Program-made: the position numbers and the translations under genes | The notes under the pieces: generated by a model | Seen by the model: only the letters and a program-made list of their open reading frames with translations | The model's database searches: none | Told to the model about the DNA's origin: nothing | Shown here: positions 17,223-25,323 of the stretch, in pieces | Position numbering within the stretch: position 1 is the first letter of the stretch | How the letters are laid out: each line of letters begins with the position of its first letter | Assembly: GCF_030272895.1 (NCBI RefSeq) | Contig: NZ_JALRNF010000037.1 | Coordinates: forward strand, 5,755-69,754 | Source of the DNA: Pseudomonas sp. BGr12 | Lineage (GTDB): Bacteria; Pseudomonadota; Gammaproteobacteria; Pseudomonadales; Pseudomonadaceae | Length of the DNA stretch: 64,000 nt | Reading direction: 5' to 3'

Positions 17223-17642
17223 TCAAGGGTTCAGGCCGTTGACCGAAATTTCCGAAATTTCGCCGGTTGCCCGGTCGGTGACCTGAATGCTCAAGGCCCC
17301 GGAATCGTCGATGACGTTGATGATGAAGGCGTCGGTCTGCAGGCTGCCGGTGTTGCCGTTGTTGATGGTGTCCATCAGCTGCGACAGCAGGCGCGACTCA
17401 AGCTGGTTGGTGAAGCGCTCCAGGGCCGAGGTACCGGCGAAGGCCGAGGCGCGGTCCTTGATCGCCGGGTCTTCGTGGTCGTTCTGGGCCTGGGCGTTGT
17501 TGAGCAGCCAGGTGCCGTTCAGCGGGTTGCCGCCGAAGGCCGGGTTGACCGGGGTGTAGACCAGTTCGGTGGCACCGGCCTGGCTGCCCAGGGCCGCCAG
17601 CAAGACCAGGGAGGCCAGGCGGCAGGTGTTTTTGTTGTTCAT
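17223..17642 (-). CDS. csgF: CsgF-family curli assembly protein
   Basis: The 139-residue product has a signal peptide ending about residue 24 (GATELVYTPVNPAFGG). The mature N-terminus, VYTPVNPAFGGNPLNG, is the CsgF segment that plugs the CsgG pore. Length equals that of E. coli CsgF (138). In curli CsgF couples CsgG export to surface nucleation. The gene overlaps csgE by four bases (ATGA), showing translational coupling, and precedes csgG by 27 bases. Confidence 0.92.
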   Translation of the reverse strand: MNNKNTCRLASLVLLAALGSQAGATELVYTPVNPAFGGNPLNGTWLLNNAQAQNDHEDPAIKDRASAFAGTSALERFTNQLESRLLSQLMDTINNGNTGSLQTDAFIINVIDDSGALSIQVTDRATGEISEISVNGLNP

Positions 17643-18034
17643 AGCTCGTCCCTCTCAAGATCAGTGGTGTCCTGCAGCATCATCTGCAGCTTGCGCTGGA
17701 TGATCTGCGCCTTGACCAGGTCCGCCGCTTCATAGGCGGCATCCTTCAGTTCCGTGGTGTTGGGTGGCAGGAAGCGCCGGTAGACCACGCGTTGCTCAAA
17801 CTCGACCGTCACCAGGCTGCCCCAGCGTGCGTCCGGCCGTTCCCGTACCACCAGGTTGAAATCCAGGCGGCTGGTGGCACGCAGCCGCTCGGCGAAGCTG
17901 TAATAGAAGTCGTGGCCGATGTGCGAGATGGTGTTGTCGACGATAAAACCCATCATCTCGTCCTCGGCGCCGCCACGGGCGGTACCGGCCAGCAGCACCA
18001 GGGCCAGGGCGCAGGCAGTCAGGCGGCGGTTCAT
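17639..18034 (-). CDS. csgE: CsgE-family periplasmic secretion gatekeeper
   Basis: The 131-residue product starts at ATG 18034, which overlaps the previous stop codon. It has a signal peptide (about 1-22). Family blocks GFIVDNTISHIGHDFYYSFAERL and a C-terminal amphipathic helix match CsgE (129 residues in E. coli). CsgE caps CsgG and gives substrate specificity. It sits directly after a pseudopilin gene with ATGA overlap, which places the curli-type exporter in the same transcript as the type II-like machine. Confidence 0.9.
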   Translation of the reverse strand: MNRRLTACALALVLLAGTARGGAEDEMMGFIVDNTISHIGHDFYYSFAERLRATSRLDFNLVVRERPDARWGSLVTVEFEQRVVYRRFLPPNTTELKDAAYEAADLVKAQIIQRKLQMMLQDTTDLERDEL

Positions 18035-18561
18035 GGTCCGTCCCCCTGGGCAATGCCCTTGCGGGCGCCGGCGGCGGTGTCGGCGAAGGCTTTCTCGGCC
18101 ACGAACTGCCAGTCGGCGTAGTGGGCCAGGCCTTCGAAGTCGGACCACTGGGCGGCGAAGCCGGTCTGCTTGAGCGGCATCTCCTGGGAGCGGCTGTAGA
18201 CCCCGGTGATGCGCCCGTCGATCGAAAGCACCAGTCCCCACTCGTCGCTGCCGGTGATCGGGTCGGCATACAGGCGGCGCAGGTGGCGCTTGATGCCGGG
18301 GTAGCGCGGGTCCTCCAGCAGCTCGTCCAGGGTCTGCGGGTACTGGGCCAGGCCCGGCGAGTTGCGGTAGTAGCTGCGCAGCGCCTGGGCGTACTGGCCA
18401 CCGACCCACAGCAGGTCGCGTTCGCGATCACGCAGGGAGGCGGTGGACCACAGGGTCACCGTCGAGCCCATGGCGATGCCGGTCACGGCGATCAGCAACA
18501 GCACACCCAGGTAGGTGAAGCCCGCCTCGGCGGCGCTACCACTCGGCATAAAGGCTGCCAT
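18031..18561 (-). CDS. Minor pseudopilin lacking Glu5
   Basis: The 176-residue product starts at ATG 18561, with GGGAGG eight bases upstream. A prepilin leader ends SAAEAG, followed by FTYLGVLLLIAVTGIA. The G|F cleavage site and hydrophobic N-helix are clear. The fifth mature residue is Gly, not the Glu found in major pilins, as in tip pseudopilins of the GspK type. The gene overlaps the upstream pseudopilin by 26 bases and csgE by four. It is the third pseudopilin in the operon. A prepilin peptidase (PilD) elsewhere in the genome would be required. Confidence 0.75.
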   Translation of the reverse strand: MAAFMPSGSAAEAGFTYLGVLLLIAVTGIAMGSTVTLWSTASLRDRERDLLWVGGQYAQALRSYYRNSPGLAQYPQTLDELLEDPRYPGIKRHLRRLYADPITGSDEWGLVLSIDGRITGVYSRSQEMPLKQTGFAAQWSDFEGLAHYADWQFVAEKAFADTAAGARKGIAQGDGP

Positions 18562-18910
18562 CACGCGCCCTCCCGGTTGAGCCGCTCTTGATGTCGGCCA
18601 CGGAACCGGCCACCCCTTCCGGAGGTGCCACCACCTGCCAGCGATCGCGGCGCTCGGTGATCGGGTCCATGGGGGCGCTGCGCAGGTAGCGTTGCTCGAC
18701 CAGTTGCTCCAGCGATTCGGGATAACGGCCGGTGTCTCCATAATAATGGTCCAGGGCCTCGCGCATGACCGCCAGACTCTGACGCAAGGTCGCCTCGCGG
18801 GAGACTTCCAGGCTTTCGAAATAGCGCGGCATGGCGATGGTCATCAGGGTGGCGATGATCGCCATCACCACCAGCAACTCGATCAGGGTAAAGCCTTGAT
18901 TTCGTTTCAT
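18536..18910 (-). CDS. Type II secretion pseudopilin (GspG/H-like)
   Basis: The 124-residue product begins MKRNQG|FTLIELLVVMAIIATLMTIA, a canonical class III prepilin N-terminus with Glu5. It contains the GDTGRYPESLEQLV segment found in GspG-type pseudopilins. A GTG start four codons upstream is possible but ATG 18910 places the leader at normal length. It overlaps the following pseudopilin gene and lies five bases after the preceding one. It probably contributes to a short periplasmic pseudopilus. Confidence 0.82.
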   Translation of the reverse strand: MKRNQGFTLIELLVVMAIIATLMTIAMPRYFESLEVSREATLRQSLAVMREALDHYYGDTGRYPESLEQLVEQRYLRSAPMDPITERRDRWQVVAPPEGVAGSVADIKSGSTGRARDGSLYAEW

Positions 18911-18915
18911 GCTGC

Positions 18916-19389
18916 TCACCACTGCCCGTAGGCGATGCCGTTGAGGCCTTTGCCCGGCGCCTTGGAGTAGACGTCGAAGACGTCCTCGCCATCGCGCGGG
19001 TTCTGGGCCGAACTGTCGTAGCTGCGCAGGCCCCAGCCGCCTTCGTCGTCACGCTTGTGCGCCACCAGCGGGTCGCGCGGAATGCGCCGCAGGAAGTAGA
19101 ACTTGGCCCCCTTGGCACTGCGCACATCGCGCACCCCGTCCACCAGCACCTGCAGGTTCGGTGGGTAGCCGCTGGCGTTCAGCGATTTCTCGATGTAGCC
19201 GGCGTCGAAGGCACGCTTGTAGGCGTCGATGGCATCGCGAATCTGGTACAGCGCGGTCTTGAGCTCCTGCTCCTTGCCACGGCGCACCAGGGTTTCGGTC
19301 AAGGGCGCTGCGATCGAGGCCAGCAACCCGAGCAGCGCCAGGGTCAGCATCACTTCGATCAGGCTGAAACCCGCCACCCTGCGTTTCAT
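18916..19389 (-). CDS. Type II secretion pseudopilin (GspG-like)
   Basis: The 157-residue product begins MKRRVAG|FSLIEVMLTLALLGLLASIA with Glu5 present. It is longer than typical GspG, with an inserted RSAKGAKFYFLRRIPRDPL region. That region matches a pseudopilin subgroup in which the IPRDP motif precedes a WGLRSYDS calcium-site-like stretch. It starts three bases after the secretin gene stop and heads a run of three pseudopilin genes. Its role is as major or minor subunit of the pseudopilus in this system. Confidence 0.82.
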   Translation of the reverse strand: MKRRVAGFSLIEVMLTLALLGLLASIAAPLTETLVRRGKEQELKTALYQIRDAIDAYKRAFDAGYIEKSLNASGYPPNLQVLVDGVRDVRSAKGAKFYFLRRIPRDPLVAHKRDDEGGWGLRSYDSSAQNPRDGEDVFDVYSKAPGKGLNGIAYGQW

Positions 19390-19392
19390 GAT

Positions 19393-21222
19393 TCAGGGCC
19401 TCACCGCGGTCGGTACCGCTGCTACCGGTTGGCTTTCATCGCCCTCCAGGTTTGGAGTGGGGCTGATGTTGCGGATCTGCATGCTGGTTTCGGTGCCGGT
19501 CGGGAACTCCATGTCCGACGGGCTCTGGTACGGCAGGTTGCGGATGATCCGCGGGGTGATCGACAGCACCAGCTCCGACTGGCTGTTGTCGTTGCGGTTG
19601 CTGCCGAACAGCCGGCCAAGGCCCGGGATGTCGCCAAGCCCCGGAATCTTGTTGCCGCTGGCGCCCTGGTCGTTGCGCATCAGGCCGGCCAGGACCTGGG
19701 TTTCGCCGTCATGCAGGCGCAGGCTGGTCTGGGCGTTGCGGGTGTCGACCTGGACCGGGATGGTGCCCTGGCGGGTCGGTTCCAGCGGTTTGGCGTTGCT
19801 GACCTCCAGGGCCACCTTGATCGCTACTTCGTTGTTCAGGTGCACCACCGGGGTCACTTCGAGTTTCAGACCGACATCCAGGTAAGTGATGCTTTCGGTG
19901 ATCACCGGGCCCTGGGTCGAGGGCACCGAGGTGGCGCTGACGATCGGCACCCGCTGGCCGATGTGGATGCGCGCCTGCTCGCGGTTGCTGACCCGGATCA
20001 CCGGGCTTGCCAGGGTGTTGATGTCATTGTCCTGGGCGTTGATCTTGGCCTGGGGCGATGGCGAGAAGGTGATTTGCTCGGAGTTGATGCCGCGCAGCTG
20101 GTCGATGGTGCTCACCGGGTTGCCGTCGCTGTTGAGGATCCCGAAGGTGTTGGGCCATTGCAGGCCGAGTTCGAGGATCCGCGAGCGGGCCACTTCCATC
20201 ACTTCGACTTCCAGCACCACTTCCGGGTTGGACTGATCCTGGGACTGCAACAGCTTCTCGGCCATGCGCACTGCATCGGGGGTGTCACGCATGGTCAGGG
20301 TGTTGAGGCGCTCATCGACGAACACGTCGCGGGTCTTGAGCATGGTCTTGACCATGTTCATCGCGGTGTTGGAGTCGATGCTGGTCAGGTAGAAGGTGCG
20401 CATCACCAGTTCCTGGTAATCCTTGGTCTTCTGCGGCGAGTCGGGGTAGATCAGCAGGGTGTTGTCGTTCACCACCTTCTGGTGCAACTGGTTCTGCTCC
20501 AGCAGCAAGGCGATGGCGTTCTCGATGCGCACATCGCGCACGAAAATGGTGGCCTTCATGTCCGGACGCAGGTCCTTGTCGAAGATGAAGTTGAGCCCGG
20601 CCACCTGGGACAGCACCTCGAAGATGGTCTTGAGGTTGGCGTCACGGAACTCCAGGGTCACCGGCCGTTCCAGCTTGCTGCGCAGTTGCGGGTTGGGCTG
20701 GGCGGTGCGGCTCTGCACCAGTTCGATGTCCTTGCGCAGGGCCAGGCCGGCCTCGTTCTGCGGGTCCAGCTGCAGCACTTCGCGCATGTGCCGCTCGGCG
20801 CCGAACAGGTCGCCGGCACGCAGGGCCGCCTGGCCCAGGGCGACGCGTTCACCGAGGTTGCGCATTTGCTCGATCTGGCGCACGGCTTCCTGGGCGCGGC
20901 GGTTGTTCGGCTCCAGGGTCAGGACCCGGCCGTAGCCCATGCGCGCCCCGGCAAAGTCGTGGCGGCTGCGGTCGCTGTCGGCCTGGGTCAGCAGTTCTTC
21001 AATGGACTGCTTGCGTCCCTGGGCCAGGGCGATGTTCAGCTCGGTGTCGCGCGGGTTCTCCTTCAGTGCCTCTTCCAGCCGGGCAACCCCGGCCTCGTAC
21101 TGCCCTTCGTTGATCAGCGCCTGGCCGTCCTTGCGTGCGGCGGAAGTGCCGCAGCCGGCCAGGGCGACGCACAGTGCCAGCATCAGATACGGTGCTTTGT
21201 TGCAGTGCCTGGACGAAATCAT
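19393..21222 (-). CDS. Secretin lipoprotein (GspD/MshL/PilQ family)
   Basis: The 609-residue product has a lipoprotein signal with lipobox LAGC (about residue 24). TPR-like helical repeats follow (about 30-160), then short N domains (from about 185, VTLEFRDANLKTIFEVLSQ). The C-terminal secretin domain includes VPIVSATSV, the V-G-Q-R segment and TQVLAGLMRNDQGASGNKIPGLGDIPGLGRLFGS, a hallmark of secretins. It would form the outer-membrane ring for the type II/MSHA-like machine. The TPR plus lipid anchor suggests it targets itself without a separate pilotin. It is coupled by ATGA overlap to the upstream PilP-like gene. Confidence 0.9.
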   Translation of the reverse strand: MISSRHCNKAPYLMLALCVALAGCGTSAARKDGQALINEGQYEAGVARLEEALKENPRDTELNIALAQGRKQSIEELLTQADSDRSRHDFAGARMGYGRVLTLEPNNRRAQEAVRQIEQMRNLGERVALGQAALRAGDLFGAERHMREVLQLDPQNEAGLALRKDIELVQSRTAQPNPQLRSKLERPVTLEFRDANLKTIFEVLSQVAGLNFIFDKDLRPDMKATIFVRDVRIENAIALLLEQNQLHQKVVNDNTLLIYPDSPQKTKDYQELVMRTFYLTSIDSNTAMNMVKTMLKTRDVFVDERLNTLTMRDTPDAVRMAEKLLQSQDQSNPEVVLEVEVMEVARSRILELGLQWPNTFGILNSDGNPVSTIDQLRGINSEQITFSPSPQAKINAQDNDINTLASPVIRVSNREQARIHIGQRVPIVSATSVPSTQGPVITESITYLDVGLKLEVTPVVHLNNEVAIKVALEVSNAKPLEPTRQGTIPVQVDTRNAQTSLRLHDGETQVLAGLMRNDQGASGNKIPGLGDIPGLGRLFGSNRNDNSQSELVLSITPRIIRNLPYQSPSDMEFPTGTETSMQIRNISPTPNLEGDESQPVAAVPTAVRP

Positions 21223-21722
21223 GGTGCGCTCCCTACAGACAAGGTCTGGGACAGGTGCAACGGCAGGTAGACCAGGCTCAGCTCCGTGGCGGAGATGTGC
21301 TCGATCCGGTAGGTGTCATCGATCACGTCGCCACGCCGCACGACGTACAGTTTTTCGCCGCTTTGCAGGAAGATCTGCTGGTCGTCGCGGTCATCCAGAC
21401 GGCCGACGAATTGAAAGGGCAAAGCGGGCGCCGCCGGGGCCACGGCCACCGGCGCAACCGCCACAGGTTGTTCGGTGACCGTCGCCAGTTGGGCGGCCGG
21501 CTTCCAGTTCTTGCTCGGGAACAGATCCCGTGGTTGCAGCGCCGCGGTCGCTGCACCCTTGCTGGCAGCGGCGTCCGCGGCCTGCGCCGCCGTGTTCGAG
21601 ACGGTCGCTTGCGCATCGCTGCCCTCGCCATCGTCCGTGAAGAAGTAGCCCGGTACCCAGGCCAGTACGGCCGCGGATCCGAGGAAGGCCAGCCAGGCCA
21701 GGCGGCGTTGAGTGTTCATCAT
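21219..21722 (-). CDS. PilP/GspC-like inner-membrane secretion protein
   Basis: The 167-residue product has one N-terminal membrane helix (about 8-26) and an Ala/Pro-rich periplasmic linker. A small C-terminal beta domain contains LPFQFVGRLDDRDDQQIFLQSGEKLYVVRRGDVIDDTYR. That domain resembles the HR/PilP fold that contacts the secretin N0 domain. Two ATG codons are adjacent at the start (21722, 21719). It lies between PilO-like and secretin genes, with four-base overlaps on both sides. GspC and PilP are the two nearest models. Confidence 0.7.
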   Translation of the reverse strand: MMNTQRRLAWLAFLGSAAVLAWVPGYFFTDDGEGSDAQATVSNTAAQAADAAASKGAATAALQPRDLFPSKNWKPAAQLATVTEQPVAVAPVAVAPAAPALPFQFVGRLDDRDDQQIFLQSGEKLYVVRRGDVIDDTYRIEHISATELSLVYLPLHLSQTLSVGSAP

Positions 21723-22267
21723 GACCTCGACAGATAAAGGGTCATACGCAGGCGACCGGTCAGCTCGCTGTCACCGATCTTCTTGCGTTGCAGGTCGACG
21801 TCTTCAAGCACCAGCGCCGGCAGTTGGCCGAGCAAGGCGTGCACGAAGCGGCGGATCTGCGGGTAGCTGCCGCGCACCGGCAGGAGGATCTGGTAGCGCG
21901 CCAGTTGGGTCTTCGGATCGACGCCCAGGGCGTACTCGCCACGGGACAGGCTGATGCGTTCGGATTTGGCCAGGCTGTAGATCCGGTCGATGGCCACGGT
22001 AGCCTGGGGCTGGGCCGGCAGCTGCTTGTGGAAGTCTTCCAGTTCGCGCTGGGGCACCTGTGGCAGTTTCAAGGCGCCGCGCTTGAACTGCTGCAGTTGC
22101 TCGTCGGCTTGCTCGCGCTGGGCCTGCAGCGCTTGCAGTTGCTGCCACTGTGGCAACACCGCCAGGGCACCGTAGAGCAGCGCCAGCAGGACCAGGGCGC
22201 CACCGGCAAGGCCGACCACGCCAATCTGGCGTGCACGCTCGTGGAGGATCAGGCTAGGGATGTGCAT
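21719..22267 (-). CDS. PilO/GspM-like inner-membrane assembly protein
   Basis: The 182-residue product starts at ATG 22267. It has one N-terminal membrane helix (about 17-37), then a coiled coil (about 40-70). A ferredoxin-like periplasmic domain follows with LPVRGSYPQIRRFVHALLGQLPALVLEDVDLQRK, the PilO/GspM core. It pairs with the PilN-like protein encoded upstream (14-base overlap). Such heterodimers align the cytoplasmic ring with the secretin in type IV pilus, MSHA and type II systems. Confidence 0.75.
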   Translation of the reverse strand: MHIPSLILHERARQIGVVGLAGGALVLLALLYGALAVLPQWQQLQALQAQREQADEQLQQFKRGALKLPQVPQRELEDFHKQLPAQPQATVAIDRIYSLAKSERISLSRGEYALGVDPKTQLARYQILLPVRGSYPQIRRFVHALLGQLPALVLEDVDLQRKKIGDSELTGRLRMTLYLSRS

Positions 22268-22796
22268 TGCCGGTCTCCCAGGTGGCGGACAGGTTGAACT
22301 GCACCGGATGCTCGGGCTGCTTGACCATGATTTCGTGGTTGAGCAGTGACACATCGCGCAACTCGTCGCTGGCTTCCAGACGCTTGTGGAACGCCAGCAT
22401 GGCTTCCAGGTCGCGGGCTTCGGCGCTGATCCGCACCTGGCCCTTGCGGGCGTCGGGGGTCAGGGTCAGCAGCGCCACGTCGTCCTGGGGCATGGCTTCG
22501 AGCATGTTGAACAGACGCTCCCAGGGCCGCTGCAGTTGTTGCGAGACGCTGCGCATCTGCGCCAGCTTCTCGCTCTGTTCGCGGCTCTGAGCCGGGGTCA
22601 GTGCACTGCCCTGCTGCGGGCGCTTGCCCAGTTGCTGTTCGACCTGATGCAGTTGCTGCTCGAGCCCGGCCTGCCGCTGGCTGACGTTCTGCTGCAGGAC
22701 CACGGCCGCCAGCACCAGGCTGGCGCCGACGCCCAGCACCACCCAGGCCGCCAGCGCCGTGCGCCGTGGCTGGAAATCCAGTTCCAGGCGGCGCAT
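22254..22796 (-). CDS. PilN/GspL-C-like inner-membrane assembly protein
   Basis: The 180-residue product starts at ATG 22796, two bases before the PilM-like stop. It has a short cytoplasmic tail (MRRLELDFQPRR), then one membrane helix (about 15-35). A coiled coil (about 38-90) is followed by a periplasmic alpha/beta domain. The short cytoplasmic N-tail is where PilN binds PilM. The split PilM plus PilN arrangement, rather than a fused GspL, makes this system closer to MSHA/type IV pilus machines. Confidence 0.72.
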   Translation of the reverse strand: MRRLELDFQPRRTALAAWVVLGVGASLVLAAVVLQQNVSQRQAGLEQQLHQVEQQLGKRPQQGSALTPAQSREQSEKLAQMRSVSQQLQRPWERLFNMLEAMPQDDVALLTLTPDARKGQVRISAEARDLEAMLAFHKRLEASDELRDVSLLNHEIMVKQPEHPVQFNLSATWETGNAHP

Positions 22797-22797
22797 T

Positions 22798-23586
22798 TCA
22801 GGCCACCGCCCGGGACATGCTGCACAGCACGTCGCCGCCCTGGCCGTTGAGTTCGCACAGCTGCACCCCCTCGAGGGACGGTGGCTGCTCCTGGCGACCC
22901 GGTGCATGCAGGAACACCGGCAGTTGCCGTTCACCGGCGTTGAGTTCGCACTGGCGGGCAATCAGGGCCTGCAGGGCGGCGTCACTGTCGCCACCGCCCT
23001 GGGCGCTGACCTGTTGCCAGGTGCCGTTGTGGGCCAGCAGGCAAACGCTGCGTTGTGGCTCGGCAATCACGAACAGGAAGTCGCCCTGCCCCAGTTGCTC
23101 GGCAAAACGGTTGTAGGCGGCCATCAGGTACGGGCGCACCGAACGCAGGCGCAGGCCCAGGTCGCGACAGTGGTCGTTGAGCCGTTGCAGCAACGCTTCC
23201 GGCACGGCCGTGGCGATGCGCGCGCTGCCGGCGGCCTCCGGCGAGACCACCAGGCGCCAGCCGTCCAGGCTCTGGCCGTAATGGCTCTCGAAACAGGCCC
23301 GGGCGTACTGGTACAGCTCGTCCGGCCGGTTGATGGCGGCGCTCCAGGGCACCAGGCAGAAGCGGCAGTACTGCGCCGACAGCAGCACCTGCAGGTGCGC
23401 GCCTTTGCAACGCTGCTCGGCCAGCAGGCTGTGCAAGGTATCCAGGGCCTGGCTGGCGGCCTGGCTGCGTTCGGCGATAAAGCCCAGGCTGCCCAGCCAG
23501 GTTTGCTCCTGGCCCTGCAGGCGGGACAGTCCAACCCCCTGGGCACCGAGCACGGCGACGAATCGATCAGGCGACAAATGTGACAC
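22798..23586 (-). CDS. PilM/MshI-like cytoplasmic assembly protein
   Basis: The 262-residue product starts at GTG 23586, with GGAGGAG eight bases upstream. That start falls inside the preceding ATPase gene (20-base overlap). No signal or membrane helix is present. The actin-like fold of PilM/MshI is suggested by length and context. It has segments LPEALLQRLNDHCRDLGLRLRSVRPYL and DFLFVIAEPQRSVCLLAHNG, which resemble the second half of MshI. Sequence similarity is weak by eye, so the assignment depends on its place between a GspE ATPase and PilN/O/P-like genes. Confidence 0.65.
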   Translation of the reverse strand: MSHLSPDRFVAVLGAQGVGLSRLQGQEQTWLGSLGFIAERSQAASQALDTLHSLLAEQRCKGAHLQVLLSAQYCRFCLVPWSAAINRPDELYQYARACFESHYGQSLDGWRLVVSPEAAGSARIATAVPEALLQRLNDHCRDLGLRLRSVRPYLMAAYNRFAEQLGQGDFLFVIAEPQRSVCLLAHNGTWQQVSAQGGGDSDAALQALIARQCELNAGERQLPVFLHAPGRQEQPPSLEGVQLCELNGQGGDVLCSMSRAVA

Positions 23587-25270
23587 GATTGATCTCCTCC
23601 AGGGTGGTCCGGCCATCACGCACCAGTTCCAGTGCGGAGCTGCGCAGCAGGCGCAAGCCACGTTGACAGGCCAGGGCGCGGATCTGCGACAGCGGCTTGC
23701 GTTCGACGATCATCTGCCGCAGTTCGTCGTCCAGGTGCAGCAGCTCGGCGATCGCGGTACGCCCGCGATAACCGCTGCCGCGGCACTGGCCGCAGCCGCT
23801 GCCGTGTACGAAGTGGTAATGGCCGACCTGCCCGGCTTCCAGGCCCGAGAGGCTCAGTTCCTCGTCGCTGGGCTGATGGCGGCTGGCGCAGTGCGGGCAG
23901 ACCAGGCGGATCAGGCGCTGGGCCAGCACGGCATTGAGGGCGGAAACGAAGCTGTAGGGATCGACCTGCATCTGGCTGAAGCGGCCGATCACATCGAAGA
24001 CGTTGTTGGCGTGGATGGTGGTGAACACCAGGTGGCCGGTGAGCGCCGACTGCACGGCGATCTGTGCGGTGTCCGGGTCGCGGATCTCGCCGACCATGAT
24101 CTTGTCCGGGTCGTGGCGCAGGATCGAACGCAGGCCGCGGGCGAAGGTCAGGCCCTTCTTCTCGTTGACCGGAATTTGCAGCACGCCCGGCAACTGGTAC
24201 TCCACCGGGTCTTCGATGGTGATGATCTTGTCCACGCCATGGTTGATCTCGCTGATCATGGCGTAGAGGGTGGTGGTCTTGCCGCTGCCGGTGGGGCCGG
24301 TGACCAGGATCATGCCGTACGGCTCGTTGGCCAGGCGGCGCAGGCTGCGCAGGGTCTGGTCCTCGAAGCCCAGGGCCTGCAGCTGCACGCCGCTGACGCG
24401 GTCGGCCAGGTCCTGTTTGTCGAGCACCCGCAGCACGGCATCCTCACCGAAGATGCTGGGCATGATCGATACCCGGAAGTCGATCTGCCGGCCGCTGATG
24501 CCGATCTTGAAGCGGCCGTCCTGGGGCACGCGCTTTTCGCCGATGTCCAGCTCGGCCATGACCTTGATCCGCGAGATCACCTGGTCGGCGAACTCGCTGC
24601 CGCTGACTTTGCTGATGCCGTTGAGCACGCCGTCGATACGGTACTTGATCACCAGGCCGTTGCCGGTGACGCCCAGGTGGATGTCGCTGGCATGCATTTT
24701 CAGCGCATCGTAGAGGGTCGAGTTGACCAGCTTGACCACCCGGCTCTGGTCTTCGCTGATGCTGGCCAGCGACAGGCTCTGCACCGTGTCGAGCTCGCTG
24801 ACGGCGTCGCTTTCGGTGTCCAGCGAGTCCACGGCGTGGAAGCTTTCTTCGTGGCGGGCGAGATAACCGCTGAGGTCGGCGGCCGCCACCAGGTACAGCG
24901 GTGCGCCCTGCAGGCATTCGTCGATCCAGGCCAGGCGAGCGCTGTCGAAGGGGTCGGCGAACACGCCCAGGGCCTGGCCGTCATGCTCGAGGAAAATGAA
25001 TTCGCGCTTCAGGCACTGGGCCAGGCTGACCCGGTCGAACAGCGGCGCGGCGGCGAACAGCGACGGGCTGTCGAGCACCGGGTAATGCAGGGTCTGGCCA
25101 AGGGAGCTGACAAAATCGGCGGTGTTCAGGCCGCTCAGTTGTTGCAGGGTATCGAGCAGACGTTCGCCGCTTTGTTCGGCGGTTACCCTGGCCTGGGCCA
25201 GCAGCTCGCGGCCAAGGGGTGCGGGGGCACTGGACCTGGCGGGGACTACAGCGAGCGACAATGATTCCAT
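23567..25270 (-). CDS. gspE: GspE/PilB/MshE-type secretion ATPase
   Basis: The 567-residue product has an N-terminal MshEN/N1E-like domain (about 20-150). The AAA core has Walker A GPTGSGKT (325-332), the Asp box ITIEDPVEY (352), Walker B IMVGEIRD (391-398) and the His box TGHLVFTTIHAN (411). A tetracysteine zinc motif (CPHC at 458 and CGQC at 493) matches GspE and PilB. It powers pseudopilus assembly at the inner membrane. The gene lies 53 bases after the response regulator and starts the run of secretion genes. The cognate platform protein GspF is not here but at 38873-40060. Confidence 0.92.
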   Translation of the reverse strand: MESLSLAVVPARSSAPAPLGRELLAQARVTAEQSGERLLDTLQQLSGLNTADFVSSLGQTLHYPVLDSPSLFAAAPLFDRVSLAQCLKREFIFLEHDGQALGVFADPFDSARLAWIDECLQGAPLYLVAAADLSGYLARHEESFHAVDSLDTESDAVSELDTVQSLSLASISEDQSRVVKLVNSTLYDALKMHASDIHLGVTGNGLVIKYRIDGVLNGISKVSGSEFADQVISRIKVMAELDIGEKRVPQDGRFKIGISGRQIDFRVSIMPSIFGEDAVLRVLDKQDLADRVSGVQLQALGFEDQTLRSLRRLANEPYGMILVTGPTGSGKTTTLYAMISEINHGVDKIITIEDPVEYQLPGVLQIPVNEKKGLTFARGLRSILRHDPDKIMVGEIRDPDTAQIAVQSALTGHLVFTTIHANNVFDVIGRFSQMQVDPYSFVSALNAVLAQRLIRLVCPHCASRHQPSDEELSLSGLEAGQVGHYHFVHGSGCGQCRGSGYRGRTAIAELLHLDDELRQMIVERKPLSQIRALACQRGLRLLRSSALELVRDGRTTLEEINRVTFVA

Positions 25271-25323
25271 GGCTTGCTCTCCAGCTCGGAGCGCGGCAAG
25301 CCAAAACCTGGTCTGCTCGCGCG

